This document shows positions 43,097 to 51,368 of a stretch of DNA of 64,000 bases, one piece after another. The position numbers were made by a program, and so were the translations under genes. Source of the DNA: Bradyrhizobium sp. Tv2a-2 (lineage in GTDB: Bacteria; Pseudomonadota; Alphaproteobacteria; Rhizobiales; Xanthobacteraceae); assembly GCF_000472425.1 (NCBI RefSeq), contig NZ_AXAI01000011.1:1-64000 (forward strand), in the 5' to 3' direction. Under the pieces are notes generated by a model. It worked only from the letters and a program-made list of their open reading frames with translations. It was not told the origin of the DNA and ran no database searches. Positions within the stretch are counted from its first letter, which is position 1. Every line of letters begins with the position of its first letter.

Positions 43097-43941
43097 GTGA
43101 GGCCAAGCTCCTTCTTCGCCTTGACGACTTCGTCGGCCGTCGGCGCGCGGTAGTGCCAGTTGTTGTCGTCCTCCATGAACGACACGCCTTTCCCCTTGAC
43201 CGTATGCGCGATCAGCGCGACCGGCTTGCCGCTTCCGTTGGGAATGCGCTGCATGGTTGCCGCAAGCGCTGCGACGTCATGGCCGTCGATCTCGTGGGCA
43301 TCCCAGCCGAACGCGGCCCATTTCTCGCGCAACGGCGCCAGCATCAGCGTCTCGTTGGAGCGTCCGGTCGCCTGCCACTTGTTGTAGTCGACGATGACGC
43401 AGACATTCTCGAGCTTCTGCGCGGCGGCGAACATCGCGGCTTCCCACACCGAGCCCTCATTGTTCTCGCCGTCGGACAGAAGCGCAAAGATCCGAAAGCG
43501 TTCGCCCTTGATGCGGCCCGACAGCGCCATGCCACAGCCGAGCGGCAGCCCATGGCCGAGCGAGCCGGTCGCGGCCTCGACGCCCGGCAGCAGATTGGCC
43601 GGCGGATGTTCGGCGAGCCGCCCGCCATCCTGGCAATAGGTGTCGAGCTCTTCGATCGGGAAATAGCCCTTCATGGCGAGCGTCGCATAAAGCGCGGCTG
43701 CTGCATGTCCCTTGGACAGGATGAAACGGTCGCGCATCGGATCCTTCGCCCGCGCCGGATCGATGTTGAGCACATGCCAGTAGGCCGCGGTGACGATATC
43801 GGCGCAGGACAGCGAGGAGGCGAGGTGAGCTGCCTGCGCCGCATGCGACATCTCGATCACTTTGCCGCGCAATAGCGCCGCTTGCAGCTTGAGGGCGGCG
43901 GTGTCGATCGGCGGAGCAGTGTTGCGAACTGCAACGTTCAT
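43093..43941 (-). CDS. Transketolase N-terminal subunit (ThDP-binding domain)
   Basis: The protein has 282 residues from ATG 43941 with TGGAGAG upstream; the frame extends further but into the SDR gene. FILSKGHAAAALYATLAMKG is the PP-domain entry, GSLGHGLPLGCGMAL follows, and SDGENNEGSVWEAAMFAAA with IVDYNKWQATG is the ThDP/metal motif. Split transketolases occur in archaea and in some secondary-metabolite or glycan loci. Its place directly after an SDR and near a GmhA-like isomerase suggests that it makes sedoheptulose 7-phosphate locally, or builds a longer sugar. Confidence 0.9.
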   Translation of the reverse strand: MNVAVRNTAPPIDTAALKLQAALLRGKVIEMSHAAQAAHLASSLSCADIVTAAYWHVLNIDPARAKDPMRDRFILSKGHAAAALYATLAMKGYFPIEELDTYCQDGGRLAEHPPANLLPGVEAATGSLGHGLPLGCGMALSGRIKGERFRIFALLSDGENNEGSVWEAAMFAAAQKLENVCVIVDYNKWQATGRSNETLMLAPLREKWAAFGWDAHEIDGHDVAALAATMQRIPNGSGKPVALIAHTVKGKGVSFMEDDNNWHYRAPTADEVVKAKKELGLT

Positions 43942-43981
43942 TGTGCTCTCCAGTTGGACGCGCTGCGAAAGGCGCGACCCT

Positions 43982-44980
43982 CTACGGCTTGTGTTGGTAT
44001 TTCGTCGGCAGTTTCGGAATGGCGTCGTGGAAGCGCTCGGCCCAGGCGATAACGTCGTCAATGCCCTGCTGGAGCGAGATCGTGTCGCGCCAGCCGAGCT
44101 CGCTGCGCAGCTTGAAACTGTCGAGCGTATAAGCGGTGTCCTTGCCCGGCCGTTCAGGGCCGATCTCGACGCATTCGTCGAACGACTTGCCGAGGCGCCC
44201 CAGGATCATTTCCACCAGCGTGCGGATCGAGACCAGCTCATAGCCGGAGATGTGATAGGCCTCACCCGGCGTCCCGTGTTGCGCGATTCTGAGCGTTGCC
44301 TCGGAGACGTCGGTCATGTGGATGAAGACGCGGACCGACTTGCCGCCACCGTCGAGCTTCAGTTTTTGTCCGCCGATCGCGGCCAGGATGGTGCGCGGCA
44401 CGATGCGATAGAGCTGCTGGCCCGGGCCGTAGACGTTGGCCGCGCGGGTGAACACGACGGGAAAGCTGTAATTCGCAAAATAAGCGCGCAGGCTCATGTC
44501 GCTCGCCGCGCGCGACACGGCATAGGGCGTCGACGGGTTGAACGGCGCGTCCTCGCGCGCCCAGCCCTCGGTCGAGCCATAGACCTCCGGCGTCGTCACG
44601 TGAACGTAGCGTGAGAGTCCATCATAATTGCGCAGCAGCTCGTGAAGCCGAACCGTGGAGACGACATTGGTCATCATCCAGTGGTCGGGATAGAGCCAGC
44701 TTTCGCCGACCATGCTTTGCGCGGCGAAGTTGACCACATGGGTCGGGCGCTCGTCCCTGAGCAGCGCTTTCACTGCATCGAGATCGGAATTGAGATCGAT
44801 CCTGACGAAGCGGACCGTGCCGGGACGCTTCTGCCATTTATAGGGCAGCAGCGCCTCATGCGGCTCGTCAGACCGGCTGGTCGCCAGCACGTCGTAGCCC
44901 TTGGCAGCGAGATGATCGGCAAAGGTCGCGCCCGAAAACGAGTTCGAGCCGAGGATCAGGAATTTTTCTTGCGCCTTCAT
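43982..44980 (-). CDS. NAD-dependent nucleotide-sugar dehydratase-like SDR with Arg in the active site
   Basis: The 332-residue extended SDR has an unusual nucleotide loop, LGSNSFSGATF, instead of GxxGxxG. FAAQSMVGESW and the TTPEVYGSTEGW strand look like dTDP-glucose/GDP-mannose 4,6-dehydratases (Thr, Glu and Tyr positions kept). The active site reads TPYAVSRAASDM, so the normal YxxxK lysine is Arg157 after Tyr153. RAANVYGPGQQ and VFIHMTDVSEATLRIA are typical. It may dehydrate or epimerise the NDP-heptose-type sugar. Gaps of 10 and 40 nt link it to gmhA and the transketolase. Confidence 0.8.
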   Translation of the reverse strand: MKAQEKFLILGSNSFSGATFADHLAAKGYDVLATSRSDEPHEALLPYKWQKRPGTVRFVRIDLNSDLDAVKALLRDERPTHVVNFAAQSMVGESWLYPDHWMMTNVVSTVRLHELLRNYDGLSRYVHVTTPEVYGSTEGWAREDAPFNPSTPYAVSRAASDMSLRAYFANYSFPVVFTRAANVYGPGQQLYRIVPRTILAAIGGQKLKLDGGGKSVRVFIHMTDVSEATLRIAQHGTPGEAYHISGYELVSIRTLVEMILGRLGKSFDECVEIGPERPGKDTAYTLDSFKLRSELGWRDTISLQQGIDDVIAWAERFHDAIPKLPTKYQHKP

Positions 44981-44990
44981 TGTAGTGGCG

Positions 44991-45602
44991 TCAGCCTGGT
45001 CCCTGGATCGAAATCTCTTCGCCGCGCTGTTCCTGCAGCCATTGCATGAGCATGTGTCCGATGATCATCTGGGCGTCTTCGGCAATCTGCATGTCGTCGA
45101 TGGCAAAATGGATCGGCACGTCGGCCAGCTCCCTGGCCTTGCCGCCGGAAAAACCGAGCACGGCATAGCTGGTCACGTCCCTCAGCTTCGCCTCTTCCAG
45201 CACGCGCAGGATGTTCGGCGAATTGCCCGAGCCCGAGAACGCGACCAGGATGTCGCGCGGGCGCGCCAGCACCGCAAGCTGCAGCGAAAACACCTGCTCA
45301 TAGCCTTCGTCATTGGCAAGGCAGGTGATGACGGAGGGATTGGCCGCGAGCGAATGCACGCGAAGCCCCGATCCCGGCGTCTTCGTGAACGCATAGAGGA
45401 AATCGTTGGCGAGGTGGTTGGCGTTGCCGCCGCTGCCGCCATTGCCGCAGAAGAACACCTGGCGGCCGGTCTGCCAGCAATCGAGCAGGTCGTAGGCGAG
45501 GCGCTCGACCGGGGTCCAGTCGAAGCCATCGAGCGCGCGCGCAAGGCGCCTCGAATACTCGCCGAACAGCTTTGCGGGAGGTGCGAAGGCCGGCGCGTTC
45601 AT
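44991..45602 (-). CDS. gmhA: Sedoheptulose-7-phosphate isomerase-like SIS protein
   Basis: The protein has 203 residues from ATG 45602, which overlaps the upstream stop (ATGA). The SIS fold shows FFCGNGGSGGNANHLANDFLYAF, characteristic of GmhA/DiaA, then LVAFSGSGNSPNILRVLEEAK. GmhA converts sedoheptulose 7-phosphate to D-glycero-D-manno-heptose 7-phosphate. The adjacent split transketolase could supply the substrate and the HldE-like protein could use the product. DiaA-type proteins look similar, but the operon context favours sugar isomerisation. Confidence 0.85.
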   Translation of the reverse strand: MNAPAFAPPAKLFGEYSRRLARALDGFDWTPVERLAYDLLDCWQTGRQVFFCGNGGSGGNANHLANDFLYAFTKTPGSGLRVHSLAANPSVITCLANDEGYEQVFSLQLAVLARPRDILVAFSGSGNSPNILRVLEEAKLRDVTSYAVLGFSGGKARELADVPIHFAIDDMQIAEDAQMIIGHMLMQWLQEQRGEEISIQGPG

Positions 45603-46537
45603 GCCACGACCTCCTTCTCCATCCATTTCAGATTGTACCAGCGGTCCTCATTGCTGAGCCGACCCTGGGAATACATCCCGATCAGCTCCTTGATGGCGTC
45701 TTCGACCGTCTTCTTCGGCTGGAAACCGGTCGACAGCAGGCGGTCGGAATTGACACGGTAGCTGCGCGGGTCGCTCGAAGGCGTCACCACGACCTCGGCC
45801 GGGACGTACTTGGTCACCATCTTCGCGATGTCGAGGATCGAAATGTTTTCGAAGCCGGCATTGTAGATGCCGGTGTGCTCGGGGTGTTCGAGCAGGAAAA
45901 GATAGAGGTCGGTGATGTCGTCGATGTGAATGTTGGGACGGGTCTGGTCGCCGCCGAACACTGTGATGCGGCCGTTCATCAGCGCCTGCATGGTCAGCAT
46001 GTTCACCGAAACATCGAGGCGCTGCCGCGGCGAGTAGCCGCAGACGGTCGCAGGACGCACGATCTGCACGACCATGTCGTCCTTGTAGGACAAAACGATG
46101 CGCTCACCGCACATCTTGGTCTTGTTGTATTCAGAGATCGGCAGGAGCTCGAGATCCTCGGTCACCTGCGCTTCCTCCTTCACGCCGTAGACGCTGCCGG
46201 AGGAGGCATAGATGAAGCGCTTGATGCCATGGCGCCTGGCGCGGTCGGCCAGCTGCATGGTCGCGAGGCAGGAAATCTCCCAGGTCAGCTTGGGGTCGAG
46301 ATCGCCGCAGGGGTCGTTGGCGACGCTCGAGAGATGGATGATGGAATCTACGCCTGAAAGATCGATCTCGTCCGTATTACGTACGTCACCCTTGACCACG
46401 GTGAGATCAGGATGCGGATCGAGGAAATTGCCGAACCACATGGCATCGAAGGCCACCACCTCGTGGCCCGCGCGGAGCAGCTTGGGAACGAGCACGCTGC
46501 CCTTGTAGCCACACGCCCCCGTCACAAAGATCTTCAT
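45599..46537 (-). CDS. NAD-dependent nucleotide-sugar epimerase (SDR)
   Basis: The 312-residue protein has the Rossmann motif GACGYKGS at about 7-14, IYASSGSVYGVKEE, the catalytic pair in SEYNKTKMCGER, and RPATVCGYSPRQRLD. NIHIDDITDLYLFLLE is conserved in C4/C6 sugar epimerases. It overlaps both neighbours by 4 nt, so it is coupled to the nucleotidyltransferase and gmhA. By position it resembles the epimerase step of NDP-heptose pathways (as HldD), but the sequence belongs to a general epimerase group. Confidence 0.83.
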   Translation of the reverse strand: MKIFVTGACGYKGSVLVPKLLRAGHEVVAFDAMWFGNFLDPHPDLTVVKGDVRNTDEIDLSGVDSIIHLSSVANDPCGDLDPKLTWEISCLATMQLADRARRHGIKRFIYASSGSVYGVKEEAQVTEDLELLPISEYNKTKMCGERIVLSYKDDMVVQIVRPATVCGYSPRQRLDVSVNMLTMQALMNGRITVFGGDQTRPNIHIDDITDLYLFLLEHPEHTGIYNAGFENISILDIAKMVTKYVPAEVVVTPSSDPRSYRVNSDRLLSTGFQPKKTVEDAIKELIGMYSQGRLSNEDRWYNLKWMEKEVVA

Positions 46538-47301
46538 CGTCTCACCGTTTTGAGGGGTTCAGCGCGAGCTTCTGCTCGCTTGTGCTCGCGATCTTTGCGG
46601 GAGCCTTGCGAAAATTCGATATGGGCGCGCAGCAGGCTGGCCGGACTGCCGATGTCGCGGTGATAGCCATGTGTTTCCACGCAGAGGATACGCCCCAGAT
46701 AGTTTGGGATCACTTCGGTCGAGAGGTCGACTTTCGCCTTCCCGAGCATCGCCATGTCGTCTACGACCTCGGGCTCGAAAATATAGACCGCGCCGTTCGC
46801 GAGGTTGCCGGGCGGCTTTTCGGCCTTTTCGTGGAACGCGACGACGGTGTTGTGCCGGTCAAGCTCCAGGATTCCGCAGGAGGAGGGATCGTCGGTACGG
46901 AAGCCGAGCATGGTGATGACATGACCGGCGGGACGGGTGCGATGCGCCTCGATCAATCCGCGCACGTCGAAATCGGTGAGATTGTCGGCATGCGCGACGA
47001 GGGATGCGTCGTTGCGAAACCAGGCGCGATTGGCAAGCACGGTGCCGCCCGTGCCGCGCAGCTCGTCCTCATGGACGAGATCAATGCGCGAATGCCAGGG
47101 CGAGGCAGCGACATGCGCCTCGACCTGCCCGGAAAGCCAGTGGGTGTTGATCAGCGCGCGCTCGATGCCGCCTTCGAACACGAGGTCGAGCCAGTAGTCG
47201 AGCAACGGGCGTCCGTGGATCGGCACCAGGCATTTCGGAGTGCTGTCGGTCAGCGGCCGCAGCCGGCATCCCATTCCCGCAGCAAGAAGCAGTGCGCGCA
47301 T
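46534..47301 (-). CDS. Sugar-1-phosphate nucleotidyltransferase (HddC-like)
   Basis: The protein has 255 residues from ATG 47301 (GGGG 6 nt upstream); ATG 47313 is possible. RALLLAAGMGCRLRPLTDSTPKCLVPI is the signature region, with Cys replacing the usual Thr in GxGTRL. VAHADNLTDFD is the metal site (HADN, not NAD), and AVYIFEPEVVDDM follows. The family includes mannose-1-P and heptose-1-P guanylyltransferases. In this operon it probably activates the heptose 1-phosphate. The C-terminal 30 residues are Arg/Glu-rich and unassigned. Confidence 0.82.
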   Translation of the reverse strand: MRALLLAAGMGCRLRPLTDSTPKCLVPIHGRPLLDYWLDLVFEGGIERALINTHWLSGQVEAHVAASPWHSRIDLVHEDELRGTGGTVLANRAWFRNDASLVAHADNLTDFDVRGLIEAHRTRPAGHVITMLGFRTDDPSSCGILELDRHNTVVAFHEKAEKPPGNLANGAVYIFEPEVVDDMAMLGKAKVDLSTEVIPNYLGRILCVETHGYHRDIGSPASLLRAHIEFSQGSRKDREHKRAEARAEPLKTVRR

Positions 47302-47312
47302 CCCTCGCCCCA

Positions 47313-48878
47313 TCACTCGTCGCTGTACCTGCGATCATCTATCTCGGTGATGAGCTCGCGCGTGGTCAGCGGCAGGTTGCCGACGCGAGAGACCTGCAGC
47401 GCGGCCGCGAGCGAACCGAGATAGGCGGCCTGCCAGATATCGGCACCGGCCCGCAGCGCCATCGACGAGGCCATGAACAGGCTGTCGCCGGCGCCGGAAA
47501 CGTCCTTGGGCGAGGGGTTGAAGGCGGGCAGGCGGTCGGACTGCTGGTTGCCCTCGATCATCGCGTTGACCAGGACGCCTTCGGCACCGAGCGTAACGAC
47601 GAGGCTTTCGGTGCGCGCCTTCTTGATCAACCGTTCGCTGATGACGGCGAGACCCGAGGTGAAGTCGTTGAGCGCGACGCGTGCCTCGCGCTCGGTCGGA
47701 GTGAGCAGCGTCATGCCCTTGAAACGCGAGACGTCGCCGGTCTGCGAGGAGACCTGGCTGTCGGCCGCCATCATCACGCCCCTGGCGCGGGCGCGATCGG
47801 CGATGGCATCGACCAGGTCCTGAGGCAGGCAGCCGTAGTTGAAGCAGGAGAACAGCAGGAGATCGCACGCCTTCAGCGCGCGCTCCACCGTGCCAAGCAT
47901 CTTGCGCTGAATCTCGGAGCCGGCCGCATGCTGGCGCATGTGATTGACCCGCAGCATGGTCTTGTTGAGCGCGCGGAAGCGCTGTTTGCGGGTGGTCGGC
48001 CGGGTCTCGTCGACGAAATGCTCGCAGGCGACACCGTGCTCCTCGAGCGTGTCGCGGGCAAAGCGCGCGGCCTCGTCGTTGCCGACCAGGGTGAAGAAAT
48101 TGACCTCGGCGCCAAGACCGTGCGCATGCGCTGCGACCGCGCCTGCGCCGCCGACGAAGCTTCGCGTCATCAAGGGCGTGACGACGATGGTCGGGTCTTC
48201 CTGTGACATGCCCACAGCGTCGCAGGTGACATATTCATCGACGATGAGGTCGCCGATCACGGCCACGCGCATGCCGGCGAGCTTGCCGAGCAATTGCTTG
48301 AGGCCCAAAATTTCGAAACCGTGGCGCCTGGGAAACTCCAGCGGCTTGCGCACGGTAGAGAGGTCGATATTGGCGTCGCGCTCGAGCAGTGAGAGCGAGG
48401 CGAACCGTAATTCTCCGGAGGAGAATATCAGCCGGCCGCCATAGGCATCGACCGCCTTCTGTTCGGGATTGAACCTGTCCTCGAACTCCTTGCCCTTGAC
48501 CACGACGGAGGGTTCGAGGCGGACGATGAAGTCGGAGGCGGATGTCTCCAGTCGCACCACATGATGAACCAGCGAGATCGAGCGGACATTGTCCAGCCGC
48601 ATCTCCTGCGCCAGCGTCACGCCGGGAGTGTCGTCCGCATTGACGCCGACGACCAGAATGTCCGCCTGCTCGGCGGCGAACTTCAGAAGCCGTAAATGTC
48701 CGGGGTGGACGACATTGAAGTTGCCCGAAACGAAGGCAACGGTCTGGTTGTCGCTGGCCGAGGCGCGAATCATACGGCAGACGTGATCGCCCCGCGCGGT
48801 GTCGATCAATTGGTCCAAGGATCGGGCCTCCGCCGAGTCGAATCCATAGAGGTCGAAGCCACGAAGGCCACAGGACAT
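47313..48878 (-). CDS. Bifunctional heptose kinase/nucleotidyltransferase-like protein with swapped domains
   Basis: The protein has 521 residues; the start at ATG 48878 lacks a good ribosome-binding site and 48773 is an alternative. Residues about 45-180 are a cytidylyltransferase-like domain with SGNFNVVHPGHL (HPGH, 58-61) and VNADDTPGV. Residues about 200-510 are a PfkB/ribokinase-type kinase (GDLIVDEY, VGGAGAVAAHA, LLTPTEREAR, VSGAGDSLFMA with Asp465). Escherichia coli HldE has the kinase first; here the order is reversed. Expected chemistry is phosphorylation of heptose 7-phosphate at C1 and nucleotidyl transfer. It is the first gene of the minus-strand operon. Confidence 0.85.
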   Translation of the reverse strand: MSCGLRGFDLYGFDSAEARSLDQLIDTARGDHVCRMIRASASDNQTVAFVSGNFNVVHPGHLRLLKFAAEQADILVVGVNADDTPGVTLAQEMRLDNVRSISLVHHVVRLETSASDFIVRLEPSVVVKGKEFEDRFNPEQKAVDAYGGRLIFSSGELRFASLSLLERDANIDLSTVRKPLEFPRRHGFEILGLKQLLGKLAGMRVAVIGDLIVDEYVTCDAVGMSQEDPTIVVTPLMTRSFVGGAGAVAAHAHGLGAEVNFFTLVGNDEAARFARDTLEEHGVACEHFVDETRPTTRKQRFRALNKTMLRVNHMRQHAAGSEIQRKMLGTVERALKACDLLLFSCFNYGCLPQDLVDAIADRARARGVMMAADSQVSSQTGDVSRFKGMTLLTPTEREARVALNDFTSGLAVISERLIKKARTESLVVTLGAEGVLVNAMIEGNQQSDRLPAFNPSPKDVSGAGDSLFMASSMALRAGADIWQAAYLGSLAAALQVSRVGNLPLTTRELITEIDDRRYSDE

Positions 48879-49080
48879 CGAACGATGCTGCCGGCCACCG
48901 AAAGCAGCGTCGTCGTCCTGAATGCCTGAGTCCCCAAGATCGCCGCCGCTTCGCGGATGCCGCGAATCATCTGAACTTTGCTAATATCGCAGAAATTGTG
49001 GAAAGATGGTTAATTGAATTTGAAAAGCGCGAGATGCGGGCGAAGCGGACTCCGAGTCGGACGCTTGAGCTAAGCGAACG
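48879..49080. promoter_or_regulatory. Divergent intergenic region, probable promoters both ways
   Basis: The 202 nt separate the 11-gene minus operon from the RmlD-like gene. The stretch 48970-49030 is clearly AT-richer than its surroundings, as expected for promoters. I could not settle on a specific -35/-10 pair on either strand. Confidence 0.4.
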
Positions 49081-50043
49081 ATGATGAGTTCATCTTTTTT
49101 GTATGGACGAGAGCAGCGCGGCCGCCGGGGCAAAGCGGGGACATCGTCATTGCGGTGCCTGATCATCGGTGCGGACGGAACCTTTGGCGCCGCGTTGGCG
49201 GATTCGCTGCGCCAAGGCGGGCACGAGGTGATCGCGACGACACGGCGTCGTCATTTGGCGATAGCGGGCGGCTCTTTCTATCTCGATCTCGCGGAAGAGC
49301 TGCCATCGATGCCGGAGGCGGATGTCGCGGTGATATGTGCCGCGATGGCGCGATTTGAGGATTGCCGGCGCTATCCGGAGCGCGCCCACCGCGTCAACGT
49401 CGCTGCACCGCTGGCGCTGGCTCGGTCGCTGACTGAGGCCGGCGCGCGCGTGATCCTGCTCTCGACCGGCGTGGTCTTCGACTGCAAGACGCCGCATGTG
49501 AGCGAGAGCGCAGAGCCCGCGCCGCGAAGCGTATATGGACGGCTCAAGGCGGAAGCCGAAGCCTGTTTGCTCGATCTCGGCTCGCTCGTGTCGGTGCTGC
49601 GGCTCACCAAGGTCGTGAGGCCAAACGCAGGTGTTCTTTCGGAGTGGATACGACATCTTGGCGAAGGCAAAATCGTTCGCGCCTTCGATGACCATCGCTT
49701 CTCGCCGCTCACGGTGGCCCATGTGGTGGATGCATTGGTCGCGCTGGTCGAAAGGGGCGAGGGCGGAATCTACCATGCATCGGGAGCCGCCGACGTGAGC
49801 TACGCGGAGGCCGCGCGCTTCCTCGCACGGCAAATCGGCGTTCCCAGTCAGCTGGTCGAAGGCGTGCGTGGTGTCGACAATGGACTTGCCGATGGCGACC
49901 TCACGCCGTTCACCTCATTGGCAACGACGCGCTTGAGTGATTTGACGGGCTTCATTCCGCCTCAACCGCTTGAGGTGCTGCAAACGGTGTTTGGGCGGGA
50001 GATCAGCCAGGCCAAGGACGTGCTGGCGGCTCTTGCAAGATGA
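49081..50043 (+). CDS. dTDP-4-dehydrorhamnose reductase-like SDR (RmlD family)
   Basis: The 320-residue protein starts with a basic 20-residue tail before the first strand, so the real start may be a TTG at 49150 (GGGGAC upstream). The nucleotide loop is CLIIGADGTFGAALAD, STGVVFDCKTPHVSE is the RmlD-type strand, and SVYGRLKAEAEACLL holds Tyr-x3-Lys. FSPLTVAHVVDALVAL follows. RmlD reduces a 4-keto sugar nucleotide, and this member may reduce an intermediate from either operon. The next gene lies 97 nt downstream. Confidence 0.8.
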   Translation: MMSSSFLYGREQRGRRGKAGTSSLRCLIIGADGTFGAALADSLRQGGHEVIATTRRRHLAIAGGSFYLDLAEELPSMPEADVAVICAAMARFEDCRRYPERAHRVNVAAPLALARSLTEAGARVILLSTGVVFDCKTPHVSESAEPAPRSVYGRLKAEAEACLLDLGSLVSVLRLTKVVRPNAGVLSEWIRHLGEGKIVRAFDDHRFSPLTVAHVVDALVALVERGEGGIYHASGAADVSYAEAARFLARQIGVPSQLVEGVRGVDNGLADGDLTPFTSLATTRLSDLTGFIPPQPLEVLQTVFGREISQAKDVLAALAR

Positions 50044-50140
50044 TTGGTGTCACGGAACTCGAAGCATGCCTTTGCGCCCGCGCGTGGCTCGCGGTGGGTC
50101 CGTCCAAAGGCAGATGCAGGCAATGCGAAGGTAGGTTTTG

Positions 50141-51295
50141 ATGGCAATCGACATATTCAAATGCAAGGTCTGCGGGCAGGGGCGTCTCGAGACGATCGCG
50201 AGCTACGCTGAACTGCCGCGCGTCACGTCGGACTGCAAGCCGTGGCCCGCGGGCGGGGCAATGTCCTGCTGCGAGGCGTGCGGGGCGGTCCAGAAATTGT
50301 CCGACGAGACCTGGTTCGACGAGATCGAGCGGATCTACAAGGCCTACCAGATCTACCAGCTCTCTGCGGGTTCCGAGCAGGTGATCTTCTCCGAAGCAGG
50401 GGTGGCGCAGCCGCGCTCGGGGGCGCTGGTCGATTTCATCAGGCGGAATACTGGCAGCGATAGCACAGGCAAGCTGATCGACATTGGTTGCGGAAACGGC
50501 TCGGCCCTGAAAAATCTCTCGGCCGCCATGCCGCGCTGGAGTCTTTATGGAAGCGAACTCTCCGATTCCGCGGAGAAGGCATTGCGGCAGCTCCCGAATT
50601 TCGTTCAGCTCTACACGACGCCGGCAAGGGACATCCCCGAGCGCTTCGACATCCTGACCATGATTCACGCGCTGGAGCACATGCCGGATCCGCTCGCGTC
50701 GCTCCATGACGCCGCTTGCTTGCTGAACGATGACGGCAGGCTGTTTGTCGAGATTCCCAACGTTCTTACGTCGCCTTTTGATCTGCTGATCGCGGATCAT
50801 TTGCTGCACTTCTCGCCGGCGCACCTCTCCTATCTCGCCAGCCGGGCAGGTTTCTCGGTCTCGATACTCCGCGACGACCTGTTGCCGAAAGAAATCACGA
50901 TGCTGGCAATGCGAGGCGGCGCGGAGCTCGAGCGCCCGGCACCGGCGCGGACGCGGGCCGTGCTCGAGGCCAACCTCGCCTGGCTGATCGCGCTGCTCGC
51001 TGAGGCGCGCAAGGTCGCGGCCGCCGCCGGGACATTCGGCATATTCGGTACGTCCATTTCGGGAATGTGGCTCTATGGCGCCTTGCGGGACAGGGTTTCG
51101 TTCTTCGTGGACGAGGACGCCAGCCGGGTCGGCAACGCGTTCGAGGGCGTGCCAATCCTTTCGCCGGCACAGGCGCCCGCCGGAAGCACCGTGTTTGTGC
51201 CGCTCCATCCGGACGTTGCCCGGAGGGTGGCAGGTCGGCATGCCGGCACGGGAGCGGTTTACGCCGAGCCTCCCGCTTACCGGCCCCCGACGTGA
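50141..51295 (+). CDS. SAM methyltransferase with N-terminal zinc ribbon
   Basis: The protein has 384 residues from ATG 50141 with AGGTAGG upstream. The N-terminus carries CKVCGQG and CCEACG pairs, a probable zinc site. The SAM domain shows KLIDIGCGNGSALKNL near residue 110, then ILTMIHALEHMPDPLASLHD. A C-terminal Rossmann-like domain (AAAGTFGIFGTSISGMWLYG, FFVDEDASRVG) resembles the last domain of sugar C-methyltransferases. It is a distant relative of the enzyme at 16768 and may methylate a nucleotide sugar or glycan. Composition is high-GC like the neighbours. Confidence 0.75.
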   Translation: MAIDIFKCKVCGQGRLETIASYAELPRVTSDCKPWPAGGAMSCCEACGAVQKLSDETWFDEIERIYKAYQIYQLSAGSEQVIFSEAGVAQPRSGALVDFIRRNTGSDSTGKLIDIGCGNGSALKNLSAAMPRWSLYGSELSDSAEKALRQLPNFVQLYTTPARDIPERFDILTMIHALEHMPDPLASLHDAACLLNDDGRLFVEIPNVLTSPFDLLIADHLLHFSPAHLSYLASRAGFSVSILRDDLLPKEITMLAMRGGAELERPAPARTRAVLEANLAWLIALLAEARKVAAAAGTFGIFGTSISGMWLYGALRDRVSFFVDEDASRVGNAFEGVPILSPAQAPAGSTVFVPLHPDVARRVAGRHAGTGAVYAEPPAYRPPT

Positions 51296-51320
51296 TCCGC
51301 CTTGCGGCTGCTTCGGCGGA
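51296..51320 (+). terminator. Possible terminator hairpin
   Basis: TCCGCC (51296-51301) pairs with GGCGGA (51315-51320) directly after the methyltransferase stop codon. No U-run follows. It is a candidate only. Confidence 0.3.
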
Positions 51321-51352
51321 TTGACGGAAGTCAGTCACATCCGGAAACGTGG

Positions 51353-51368
51353 TTAACAGTGTCTTAAC
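51353..51368 (+). promoter_or_regulatory. CtrA-like box TTAA-N7-TTAAC
   Basis: Positions 51353-51356 and 51364-51367 are TTAA with exactly 7 nt between, followed by C at 51368. That is the full-site consensus for the alphaproteobacterial cell-cycle regulator CtrA. The site also lies in a 7-bp inverted repeat (TGGTTAA/TTAACCA). It stands about 195 nt upstream of the first TPR-GT41 start. Binding is inferred from sequence only. Confidence 0.45.
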
